Assembly (NCBI RefSeq): GCF_900698865.1
Contig: NZ_LR217695.1
Span: 366,941-430,940 of the forward strand
DNA length: 64,000 nt
Source of the DNA: Buchnera aphidicola (Cinara cuneomaculata)
GTDB lineage: Bacteria > Pseudomonadota > Gammaproteobacteria > Enterobacterales > Enterobacteriaceae
Reading direction: 5' to 3'
Numbering within the stretch: position 1 is the first letter of the stretch; every line of letters begins with the position of its first letter. The translations under genes and the position numbers were made by a program. Below the pieces are notes generated by a model, which worked only from the letters and a program-made list of their open reading frames with translations, was not told where the DNA came from and made no database searches. Below, in pieces: positions 31,753 through 40,183 of the stretch.

Positions 31753-32901
31753 ATGTATAATACAAAATTAGATATATTACCACCTATTTGTCTATATATT
31801 CATATACCTTGGTGTATAAAAAAATGTCCGTATTGTGACTTTCACTCATATAAATATTCATATAAAATATCAGAAAAAACATATATAAAACATTTACTAC
31901 AAGATTTAAATAATGATATAAAGATCATATCAAATCGATCTATTAAATCAATTTTTATTGGAGGCGGTACACCAAGTTTGCTGAAAAGTAGTACATTTTC
32001 ATATCTATTAATGGAAATAAAAAAAATCATATATATTCCAGAAAAAATAGAAATATCCATAGAAATTAGTCCGGATATCAATCAAATAACTAAATTAGTA
32101 GAATACTACTACGCAGGTATTAATAGGTTTTCAATCGGTGTACAAACATTAAATGATATTTTGCTAAAAAAAATTGAACGAAAATATAATAAAAAAAAAG
32201 TTATTCAATTAATTAATTCTATTAGCCATATAACAGATAAAAATTTAAATATAGATTTAATCTACGGACTTCCTCAGCAAACTATTCAAAACGCTTTAGA
32301 AGATTTATATCAAATTATTATTTTAAAACCAGAACATATATCGTGGTATCAGTTAAATATTGAACCAAATACTAAATTTTATACACAAAATATTCATCTA
32401 CCTTCTCTTCAAACAATAAAAATAATGCACGAGGAAGGAAAAAAATTATTAAAAAATTATGGATACATACAATATGAAATTTCTTCTTATTCTAAAAAAA
32501 AAAAATATCAATGCAAACATAATTTAAATTATTGGAATTTTGGTGATTATATTGGTATTGGATGTGGAGCTCATGGAAAAATAACCCAACGAAATAAACA
32601 AATCATTCGTACCATAAAAACTAAACATGATCACATCTACACACAAAAAAAATATATACAAAAAAAATATATCGTTTCTAAAAAAGATATTCCGTTCGAA
32701 TTCTTTTTAAATAAATTTCGATTATTAAAACCAGTTTATTATAAAGATTTTGAAAATCAAACGTACCTGAACAAAGATAAAATTGCTAAAAAAATTATTA
32801 TAGCTATAAAAAAAAGATATTTAATAAAAAATACCGATTCATGGTCTGTTACTGATTATGGACGAAAAAAACTAAATTCATTACTATCAATATTTTTATA
32901 A
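31753..32901 (+). CDS. hemW: Heme chaperone HemW (radical SAM)
   Basis: HemW is a radical-SAM family protein, formerly annotated as coproporphyrinogen oxidase, that binds heme and a 4Fe-4S cluster. The 382-residue product (378 in E. coli) has the cluster motif CIKKCPYC (Cys21, 25, 28), GGGTPSLL and FSIGVQTLN. The C-terminal motif NYWNFGDYIGIGCGAHGK is present. A short in-frame duplication (QKKYIQKKYI near residue 300) occurs in a poly(A)-rich part. Its Fe-S cluster makes it a client of the Isc genes at 58 kb. Confidence 0.95.
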   Translation: MYNTKLDILPPICLYIHIPWCIKKCPYCDFHSYKYSYKISEKTYIKHLLQDLNNDIKIISNRSIKSIFIGGGTPSLLKSSTFSYLLMEIKKIIYIPEKIEISIEISPDINQITKLVEYYYAGINRFSIGVQTLNDILLKKIERKYNKKKVIQLINSISHITDKNLNIDLIYGLPQQTIQNALEDLYQIIILKPEHISWYQLNIEPNTKFYTQNIHLPSLQTIKIMHEEGKKLLKNYGYIQYEISSYSKKKKYQCKHNLNYWNFGDYIGIGCGAHGKITQRNKQIIRTIKTKHDHIYTQKKYIQKKYIVSKKDIPFEFFLNKFRLLKPVYYKDFENQTYLNKDKIAKKIIIAIKKRYLIKNTDSWSVTDYGRKKLNSLLSIFL

Positions 32902-32945
32902 ACAATAAAACTAAAAAAACAATTAATAATTTTTGATCATTATGA

Positions 32946-33665
32946 TTAATTAATAACTTGATATTTATAATCAAAAATATTTTTTTTTAATAAAAAAGCT
33001 TTTTTTTTAAATTTAGTGTCACCCTGTAACTCTAAAAGAGGAGCCATTGCTGTTTCAAAAAAAACACGACGAAATCTAGAACATAAAGAAAATAAATCAT
33101 GTATTTGTTTAGAATATAACGGACAATCTGTTACAATATGTATAAAACCTTTATAAATAATTTTTTTTAAAATTAAAATTATAAAAAAATTATTTATTAA
33201 TCTTCTCTTATGATGTTTAGTTTTAAACCAAGGATCCGGAAAAAATATTTGTAAAATATTAATCATCTTATCAGGAATCATATAAATAAAAACTTCAACA
33301 GCATCATGAAAAATTATTTTCACATTTTTAAGATTATTAATATAAGCATACTTAATAGCTGTTAATACACTTTTTAAATGTACTTCTATTCCAATAAAAT
33401 TGATATGAGGATTATTTAAAGCTTTTTCTATAAATAATTGTCCATCACCAAATCCAATCTCTATAATATAGAGTTGATTTAAAGAAAAAAAATCTGATAA
33501 TTTTAATTGAACATTATCAACATTAATTCCATACATATTCCAGCACATTAAAAAATATTCTATATTTCGTATTTTTATATTCCTCCGTCTTGTTACATAA
33601 CTTTTAATTGATTTAGAAAAATCGTTTTTTTTTTTAAAAAAAAAATTATTCATTGAAATAATCAT
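32946..33665 (-). CDS. trmB: tRNA (guanine-N7-)-methyltransferase
   Basis: TrmB methylates G46 in the tRNA variable loop using SAM. The 239-residue length equals E. coli TrmB. The SAM motif is IEIGFGDGQL; other marks are FIGIEVHLKSVLTA, HDAVEVFIYMIPD and the catalytic-region FFPDPWFKTKHHKRR. The C-terminal part is divergent. It is convergent with hemW and divergent from mutY, the E. coli neighbour of trmB. Confidence 0.94.
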   Translation of the reverse strand: MIISMNNFFFKKKNDFSKSIKSYVTRRRNIKIRNIEYFLMCWNMYGINVDNVQLKLSDFFSLNQLYIIEIGFGDGQLFIEKALNNPHINFIGIEVHLKSVLTAIKYAYINNLKNVKIIFHDAVEVFIYMIPDKMINILQIFFPDPWFKTKHHKRRLINNFFIILILKKIIYKGFIHIVTDCPLYSKQIHDLFSLCSRFRRVFFETAMAPLLELQGDTKFKKKAFLLKKNIFDYKYQVIN

Positions 33666-33796
33666 ATCATTATCACCTGTAAAAAAAATTATAAAAATAT
33701 ATAAACAAAATCTATCACTTTAAAAAATATTTTATTAATCTATTAAATTTATATACAACAATATCAATTATATTAAATAACTAAATTAGGATTAAT

Positions 33797-35086
33797 ATGT
33801 TATTTTCACAAAAAATACTGAACTGGTTTCATATTTATGGAAGAAAAAACTTACCATGGCAAAAAAAAAATATATATCTTATTTGGATATCTGAAGTTAT
33901 GTTGCAAAGAACACAAGTTAAAACAGTCATTCCGTATTTTAAAAAATTTAAAAAAAAATTTCCTAATCTTCAAGTACTAGCATTCGCTCATATAGATGAA
34001 ATTTTATATTTATGGAGCGGTTTAGGATATTACCAGAGAGCTTATAATATACATAAAACAGCTATTATTATTCAAAATGCATATAATGGAATTTTTCCAA
34101 ATAATTTTAATGAAATATTAAAATTACCGGGGATAGGTAAATCAACAACAGGAGCAATTTTATCATTTGCATATAATTTTGGATACGCAATTTTAGATTG
34201 CAACATAAAACGCATATTAATACGATACCACAATATAAATACAGATCACAAAAAAAAAAATCAATTAGAATTAATGTTATGGTCGCTTATTAATAATTAT
34301 CTTCCAATTCACCAATCTCGTGCATTTAATCAAGCTATGATGGATATTGGAGCATTAATTTGTACTCATCGAAATCCTCAATGTAATTTATGTCCTTTAA
34401 AAAATTCGTGTTTGTATTATCAAAATCCAGTAAATTTAAAACAAAAAATATACTATAAAAAAAATAAAATTGGTATACTCTTTTCAATTATAGAATATAA
34501 TAATCAGTATTTATTAAAACAATACAATCAAATTTCTATCTGGAAAGGTTTATTTTACTTTCCTATAACATTTTTTTCAATATCCGATACAACATGGAGA
34601 ATATCTAAAAAAAAAATAAATAATTTAAATATAGAAATCAATCCATTCATACATTACATTAGTAACACAAAATTATATATTTATTCACATTTAATAAATA
34701 TTAATAAAAAAATATTACATACAGATATCAATCAAAAAAGAATATGGTACAATTTTTATAAAACTAAAAAGTTTGGTATTCCAGCTCCTGTACGCAAAAT
34801 ATTAAAATTAATACAAAATAATTCATTAAAAAAAAATATGAAAAAAAAAAATATACGTATAATTTTTTGTTCTTTTTTACAAAAAAATGCAGAAGGTTTA
34901 GATTATCCATTTTTTACAGGACAAACAGGAAAAAAAATTTATCAAGAAATTTCTAAAGAAGCTTGGTGTTATTGGCTGACGGAACAAACAAAGATTATAA
35001 ATGAAAAAAAATTAAATATGTTTATAAAAACAGATAGGACCTATATAAAAAATAAAATGAAAAAATTTTTATTTACTAAAAAATAG
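33797..35086 (+). CDS. mutY: MutY adenine glycosylase fused in frame to YggX
   Basis: MutY removes adenine mispaired with 8-oxoguanine. Residues 1-347 are MutY: catalytic Glu33 in SEVMLQRTQV, helix-hairpin-helix LPGIGKST (about 110-117), catalytic Asp134, and the 4Fe-4S ligands Cys189, 196, 199 and 205 (C-X6-C-X2-C-X5-C). A MutT-like C-terminal domain follows. Then the frame runs with no stop into residues 348-429, a YggX homologue: IIFCSFLQKNAEGLDYPF, EISKEAWCYW and INEKKLNMF. YggX is linked to Fe-S cluster protection and iron traffic, and its gene directly follows mutY in E. coli. A9 and A11 runs flank the internal ATG at 34838. YggX might also be made separately from that ATG. Confidence 0.9.
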   Translation: MLFSQKILNWFHIYGRKNLPWQKKNIYLIWISEVMLQRTQVKTVIPYFKKFKKKFPNLQVLAFAHIDEILYLWSGLGYYQRAYNIHKTAIIIQNAYNGIFPNNFNEILKLPGIGKSTTGAILSFAYNFGYAILDCNIKRILIRYHNINTDHKKKNQLELMLWSLINNYLPIHQSRAFNQAMMDIGALICTHRNPQCNLCPLKNSCLYYQNPVNLKQKIYYKKNKIGILFSIIEYNNQYLLKQYNQISIWKGLFYFPITFFSISDTTWRISKKKINNLNIEINPFIHYISNTKLYIYSHLININKKILHTDINQKRIWYNFYKTKKFGIPAPVRKILKLIQNNSLKKNMKKKNIRIIFCSFLQKNAEGLDYPFFTGQTGKKIYQEISKEAWCYWLTEQTKIINEKKLNMFIKTDRTYIKNKMKKFLFTKK

Positions 35087-35143
35087 TAATAAAAATAATT
35101 CATATATAAAAACATTATATTTTAAAATAATAAAATAACATTT

Positions 35144-36583
35144 TCAAAAAATATGGTTAATATTATAAATAATATTATTCATATAAATAATTATTTGTTC
35201 TAATAAAAAAATTTTTTTTTTATTAGAACGATACTTTAACTGTAAATATTTTATTTTACTCATATAATCTTTAATATAAACTGCATTAATTTTATATTTA
35301 CAGTGTAATTTCCATCTCTTAATTTCACTAAAATTTAATATATGTACAAAATTTCTAGCTTTTAAACGAAAAAAAATTTCCTCTACTCTAGTATCAACAA
35401 ATTTCGGAAACCATTGCGTCCAGTTTATCGGTGTATTATTATGTATGAAAGAAAATAAACGTTTATCTGAAGAATGAAAGAAATTTTTATATAACATTAA
35501 ATCGACATCGTCATCCTTTTCCTCAAATTTATTTAATGAAAAATATGATACAATCCAATTCTTTAAATGTATATTATTTTGTAATAAAAAAAAATTTTTT
35601 TGACATCTTAAATAATTTATATTAACCCGATCACAATCTTTAATAGACATAGAGTTATATGCAAAAAACAGAGGAGATTTATTAATATAGATAATTTGCA
35701 CTCCACAATTAAATAATTGATTGATACTCACTGTTTCATGTATAGAACGTGAATATAAACGAAATATTTTTTTAAAATTCATAGATAAATTAATAATAAT
35801 TAAAACATTTTTATATAATGGATGCATACCTAAAAACATAACACAACCAAAATTATTATTTATAGATCCAAAAAAACTAGATAAATAAAAAAATGGTTTA
35901 TTATAATTTTTAGAAATAAAATAAAATATAGATTTTTTTTGAGATATTCTATATAAGAATAAAAAAAATTTTTTATTCTTTTTATATAAGTACTTTACTA
36001 TAGAAATAGTAGCCATAACATCAGAATACGCATTATGGGCATCAGTATGAACAATATCATTAATATATGTTATATCAGATAATTTAAAACTCACAGATCC
36101 GTTAGAATTATAACGCCATAACATTATATCAGGATAAAAAATATAAAAAGCGCGTAAAATATTTAAAACATCCCAACTAAAATTACCGTTTTTCCAACTC
36201 CATTCATATGGATCCAGCAAATTTCTATAAAAAATATTACGTGTTATTAAATTATCAAAATTAATATTATTATATCCTATAATACATACATTTCTTTGCG
36301 AAAAAATATCATAAATTTTTTTAGCAAAGAAATATTCATTCATACCATTTTTTTGTGTATCTTGAGGTAATATTTTAGTAATTAAAATAGACTCAGGGTC
36401 TGGTAAATAATCTAAAGGGGGATAACAAAATAAAATTACTTTATTATAAATAAAATTAAAATTATTATCAGTCTGAATACTACAAAATTGAGAAACTTTA
36501 TCCAAAGATACATTTAAACCAAAAGTTTCATAATCATAAAAAATAAAAGATTGATTAATCGTATTATTATCTTTAAGAAACAT
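35144..36583 (-). CDS. sbcB: Exodeoxyribonuclease I
   Basis: ExoI degrades single-stranded DNA 3' to 5' and acts in mismatch repair and recombination. The 479-residue product (475 in E. coli) starts with the DnaQ-like domain: FIFYDYETFG with the first catalytic Asp and Glu, IIGYNNINFD, and HNAYSDVMATISIV (ExoIII motif His and Asp). The SH3-like and helical C-terminal parts are divergent. It is known to bind the SSB tip; ssb at 27.6 kb keeps that tip. It converges on mutY-yggX. Confidence 0.94.
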   Translation of the reverse strand: MFLKDNNTINQSFIFYDYETFGLNVSLDKVSQFCSIQTDNNFNFIYNKVILFCYPPLDYLPDPESILITKILPQDTQKNGMNEYFFAKKIYDIFSQRNVCIIGYNNINFDNLITRNIFYRNLLDPYEWSWKNGNFSWDVLNILRAFYIFYPDIMLWRYNSNGSVSFKLSDITYINDIVHTDAHNAYSDVMATISIVKYLYKKNKKFFLFLYRISQKKSIFYFISKNYNKPFFYLSSFFGSINNNFGCVMFLGMHPLYKNVLIIINLSMNFKKIFRLYSRSIHETVSINQLFNCGVQIIYINKSPLFFAYNSMSIKDCDRVNINYLRCQKNFFLLQNNIHLKNWIVSYFSLNKFEEKDDDVDLMLYKNFFHSSDKRLFSFIHNNTPINWTQWFPKFVDTRVEEIFFRLKARNFVHILNFSEIKRWKLHCKYKINAVYIKDYMSKIKYLQLKYRSNKKKIFLLEQIIIYMNNIIYNINHIF

Positions 36584-36669
36584 AATATTAAATTATTAAA
36601 ATATTTTGATATACCTAACAACTGACTCGTTACAAACTATAAGTCTATTTTTTTAAAAAAATATATTAT

Positions 36670-36742
36670 CTCCCCTGACTGGACTCGAACCAGTGACATA
36701 CGGATTAACAGTCCGCCGTTCTACCAACTGAACTACAGAGGA
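36670..36742 (-). tRNA. tRNA-Asn(GTT)
   Basis: The 73-base gene read on the minus strand has acceptor TCCTCTG/CAGGGGA with one G-T pair. The anticodon stem-loop CGGACTGTTAATCCG gives GTT, and the T arm CTGGTTCGAGTCCAG is intact. It closely resembles E. coli asnT. CCA is not encoded. Confidence 0.96.
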
Positions 36743-36928
36743 ATATGTTATATATAACATAGTAAAATTTTTATGTCAATTAATAATCAAAAATATATTT
36801 TTGATTTAATTATCATAAATATATTATATAATTTATTAAATTTAATAAAAAAAATATAGATTAGTATTTAAAATTGATTTATAATATGTAATATTCATAA
36901 ATATTATAAAAATATAAAATTCTATACA

Positions 36929-37001
36929 GGCCCTTTAGCTCAGTGGTTAGAGCACACGACTCATAATCGTTTGGTCGCTGGTTCAAATCCAGCAAGGGCC
37001 A
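36929..37001 (+). tRNA. tRNA-Ile(CAT), lysidine type
   Basis: The 73-base gene has anticodon CAT (ACTCATAATC) but its body matches E. coli ileX rather than a methionine tRNA: GGCCCTTTAGCTCAGTGG at the 5' end, TTGGTCGCTGG and the acceptor GGCCCTT/AAGGGCC. It should read AUA codons after TilS converts C34 to lysidine, so tilS must exist elsewhere. CCA is not encoded. Confidence 0.9.
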
Positions 37002-37053
37002 TCATTGTGGATAATATTATTTATAATAAAAAAAAGAATATTAATAATATATT

Positions 37054-37462
37054 TTAGCTATATAAAAAATTAATGCTTTTATTTGAAATAAATGATAATG
37101 TAGCAATTTTATCATCTGGATTCATGTAAAAATTTTTATTACTATAATTCCATAAAGATATTTTTAATTCATTTTGGTTTAAAAAACTCACAATATTAAA
37201 CGGATGTCCTAATATCCTTAGTACACATTTTAGTTAAATGAGTATACGGATGAATAACTACACGTGTAGTCTTATCTAATACATGAACCGTAATACCTGT
37301 AGAAATTAATAACGTTTTTTTAGATAAAATATACGTAGATTTTTCCAAGCAAGCTAATAAAAATAATCTATATGACACCTCTAATGAATAATCAGAAAAA
37401 AAAATCTGTTTTCAGACGTACATCAATAATTTCAATATTAATTTCCAATATATCCGTACACA
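37054..37462 (-). pseudogene. dut: Decayed dUTP pyrophosphatase gene (dut)
   Basis: Intact Dut hydrolyses dUTP to dUMP, keeping uracil out of DNA and feeding dTMP synthesis. Joined across frames, the translation follows E. coli Dut: INIEIIDVR at the start, LLISTGITVHVLD for the VPTGLAIHI strand, LGHPFNIV for the GHKHGIV part, LKISLWNYSNKNF for MISVWNRGQDSF, and DDKIATLSFI for ERIAQMIFV. It is broken by a frameshift in a T9 run (about 37395-37403) and a second shift near 37200-37210. A stretch holding the catalytic Asp motif (GLIDSDYQG) is deleted, and the C-terminal motif 5 is absent. The ATG at 37462 is kept. Confidence 0.85.
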
Positions 37463-37492
37463 TAAATTTAATTCCTGTTATTTAAAAATATT

Positions 37493-37942
37493 TTATTTCG
37501 ATAAAATGGAAATATGAATCTCGGTAGAAATATTTTTATACGGAGTAAAAATAACTTTATGTATACCTAAATACCGTAATAATTTTTGAGGTAACTTAAT
37601 TTCATGTTTTTCTACTACGATACCTATCAATAGTAAATTTTGTATAATATCTTTAATACCAATAGAACCGAAAATTTTATTTTTTTTACTAGATTTAACA
37701 AAAAAAACAATAGAACCAATCGTTTTTAATAAATTAATTCTATTCATAGCCTGATCAATTTTTTTAGATTTTTGTTTTTCAGCAAATATTTTGTTTTTTT
37801 CAAAAATTTTAATATTTTTAGAAGTAGCTAATAATGCTTGTTTAGTAGGTATTAAATAATTTCTACCATAACCATTTTTTACAGAAATTAATTGACCTTT
37901 TTTACCTAGTTTCTTTATAGAATTTGTTAAAATAACTTTCAT
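37493..37942 (-). CDS. rplI: 50S ribosomal protein L9
   Basis: L9 is an elongated two-domain protein of the large subunit, near the L1 stalk, that helps keep the reading frame. The 149-residue length equals E. coli. The N-terminal signature is GKKGQLISVKNGYGRNYLIP (about 13-32), followed by a long helix rich in Lys and a divergent C-terminal domain. It follows rpsR by 60 bases. Confidence 0.96.
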   Translation of the reverse strand: MKVILTNSIKKLGKKGQLISVKNGYGRNYLIPTKQALLATSKNIKIFEKNKIFAEKQKSKKIDQAMNRINLLKTIGSIVFFVKSSKKNKIFGSIGIKDIIQNLLLIGIVVEKHEIKLPQKLLRYLGIHKVIFTPYKNISTEIHISILSK

Positions 37943-38002
37943 ATAATATAAATACCTTAAAAAAATTATTCAAATGTTTTTGAAGCAAAAAAATTGTATA
38001 TT

Positions 38003-38230
38003 TTATTGATGTTGATCAGTATAAGGTATTAAACTAATAAAACGAGCTCTCTTAATTGCGCGTGCTAATTGTCGTTGATATTTTGCTTTTGTTCCTGTAA
38101 TACGACTAGGAACTATTTTTCCATTTTCAGTAATATAATTTTTTAACGTAACTATATCTTTATAATCTATATATTTAACTCCTTCTGCTGTAAACCGACA
38201 AAATTTTCTACGACGAAAATAACGTACCAT
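38003..38230 (-). CDS. rpsR: 30S ribosomal protein S18
   Basis: S18 pairs with S6 on the small-subunit platform. The 75-residue length equals E. coli S18, with [39 protein letters not shown] and [17 protein letters not shown]. priB, which lies between rpsF and rpsR in E. coli, is missing; only 81 bases separate the two genes here. Confidence 0.97.
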   Translation of the reverse strand: MVRYFRRRKFCRFTAEGVKYIDYKDIVTLKNYITENGKIVPSRITGTKAKYQRQLARAIKRARFISLIPYTDQHQ

Positions 38231-38311
38231 GGTCTATATACCTCTTTAATCCTATATACTGTATGTAGTAGGTGAATTTATACCTATCAATATAAGTATT
38301 TTAAATTTAAT

Positions 38312-38692
38312 TTATTTAATAATAATTTTATTTTGATTATTTTTATTAGATACTAATTCTTTTTTAAGATATTCTTGTGTCTGTAAAATCGGTGATATTT
38401 GTTTATAAGCTTCACGACATAAAAGAATTAGATAACGAATAATATTTAAATTAAATTTAAAATTATTTTCTAAATATTTTATGCATGCAATAGATACCTC
38501 AATATTAATTAGAATATAATGAGCTTTTTTTACTTTCTTAATCATATAGGATAAAGGACGTAAACCCCAATCTTCTAAGCGATGTATGATTCCCTGTTTT
38601 GAGCGTATTTTATTTGAATAAAATTCAATGATATTCGAAATTTTTTCACTTTTATCGGGATGAACCATTAATATTATTTCATAATGACGCAC
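38312..38692 (-). CDS. rpsF: 30S ribosomal protein S6
   Basis: S6 binds S18 and 16S rRNA on the platform. The 126-residue product starts MRHYEIILMVHPDKSE and has IIHRLEDWGLRPLSYMIKK, AHYILINIE and NFKFNLNIIRYLIL. The C-terminal tail is short and Lys/Asn-rich, unlike the acidic Glu-rich tail in E. coli S6. It starts the rpsF-rpsR-rplI operon. Confidence 0.96.
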   Translation of the reverse strand: MRHYEIILMVHPDKSEKISNIIEFYSNKIRSKQGIIHRLEDWGLRPLSYMIKKVKKAHYILINIEVSIACIKYLENNFKFNLNIIRYLILLCREAYKQISPILQTQEYLKKELVSNKNNQNKIIIK

Positions 38693-39116
38693 AAATAAAA
38701 CTCCTTGAAAATATATATAATAAATTGTTTAAAATAATTATTAGTAGTATTGAATACTATAAATATATATGTAGTATATAAAAAAAATTATAAATATAAA
38801 TATACATATTAAAACTTAATAATATTAATAATATTATATTAACATAATTATATTCATGAAAAAAATAGTTTTAACGAAATTAAAAATAATTATTTTAATT
38901 AAATAAATATAATTTATAAATTAAAAATTAATTATTTATACATAACTAGTAAAATTAGATTTATTATCCTAGTAATAATATTTAAATTTTAAGAGAGTTA
39001 GAAATTTATATTATTTACATAATAATTATGTACATAATTATTAATAAAATATCAAAAATATGTAATTACTACAATTTTTTTATTTCGTTAAAATTATTTA
39101 ATTTAATTAAATTAAT
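38693..39116. other. 424-base AT-rich spacer between rpsF and miaA
   Basis: No gene, RNA or clear remnant is recognisable in this stretch. It consists almost only of A/T runs with scattered stops in all frames. It must contain the rpsF promoter. It probably represents eroded genes, but I could not align it to any protein. Confidence 0.5.
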
Positions 39117-40055
39117 TTAAAAATTATTTTTTAATATATTTTGAATTTTCTTAATTAATAAATACTTTTGATTATCATATATATATGTAATATTTGTCCA
39201 TTTTTTTAACCAAGTTAATTGATGTTTAACTAATTTTACAGTAGATTTAATAGTATGATTAATCATATCTTGATATGAATATTTATTTTGTATATATAAC
39301 CACATTTGCTTATAACCAATACTGTTAATAGAAGGTAAAGAAATATTTAAATCCTGTTGTTTATATAAAGCACGTACTTCTTCTTCCAAACCAGAATCTA
39401 ACATATGATGAAAACGTTGTACTATGTTAGTATATAAGACGCTTTTATCGTGAGGAATTAAACCAAATTGAAATATTTTATATGGTAATTTTTTATGAAC
39501 TGACTGTATTAATTGACTTCTCGATTGACCACCTGAAACAAAGAATATTTCAACAGCACGTAAAACTCTTTTAACATCATTCATATGAATTTTTTTACTA
39601 TAAACAGGATCTATTTTTTTTAAAATATCAAATAATCTTTTTTTTTTTTTAAAACAAATATTTGTATATATATAATTTCTAATATCAGGATTAGATGGAG
39701 GTAAAGAAGCAAAACCATTTAATAAAATTTTAAAATATAGCATTGTACCACCTACTAATAAAGGAATTTTTCCGAATTTTAAAATATTTTTTATTTCTTT
39801 GGTAGCGTCTTTATAAAAATCTATAGCAGAATAAATAATTTGAGGTTTTACAATATTAACTAATCGATAACCATATTTTTGTAAATCTTTAGAAGTAGGT
39901 TTATCAGTTCCAATATCTAATCCTTGATATACTAACTTAGAATCTACACTCAATAATTCTACTTTAGGAAAAATTTTTTTTATCTGTAACGATAATTTAC
40001 TTTTACCAATTGCTGTAGGACCCATTAAAAATAATACAATTGATTGATTATTCAT
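39117..40055 (-). CDS. miaA: tRNA dimethylallyltransferase
   Basis: MiaA adds a dimethylallyl group to A37 of tRNAs reading UNN codons. The 312-residue product (316 in E. coli) has the P-loop GPTAIGKSKL (12-21), SVDSKLVYQGLDIGTDKPT, LLVGGTMLYFKILLNG and RVLRAVEIFFVSGGQSRS. Targets in this window would include tRNA-Trp and, by codon family, tRNA-Ser. hfq and hflX, which follow in E. coli, are absent. Confidence 0.96.
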   Translation of the reverse strand: MNNQSIVLFLMGPTAIGKSKLSLQIKKIFPKVELLSVDSKLVYQGLDIGTDKPTSKDLQKYGYRLVNIVKPQIIYSAIDFYKDATKEIKNILKFGKIPLLVGGTMLYFKILLNGFASLPPSNPDIRNYIYTNICFKKKKRLFDILKKIDPVYSKKIHMNDVKRVLRAVEIFFVSGGQSRSQLIQSVHKKLPYKIFQFGLIPHDKSVLYTNIVQRFHHMLDSGLEEEVRALYKQQDLNISLPSINSIGYKQMWLYIQNKYSYQDMINHTIKSTVKLVKHQLTWLKKWTNITYIYDNQKYLLIKKIQNILKNNF

Positions 40056-40183
40056 GTTTATGTTATCTTAATTTACAAACAAATATTTGTATTTAAATTA
40101 ATGTTAAAATACGTAATTATATACGATATTATTAAAAAATACATGAGTTATTTTAATATAATAATTTTACTATTAATGAATAA

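Noticed and set aside
32647..32676. Short duplicated A-rich unit in hemW as a regulatory repeat
   Set aside because: It is in frame, encodes QKKYI twice, and lies in a Lys-rich part of the protein; replication slippage explains it.
36929..37001. Reading the CAT-anticodon tRNA as tRNA-Met
   Set aside because: The body matches E. coli ileX rather than initiator or elongator methionine tRNAs, so tRNA-Ile with lysidine is preferred.
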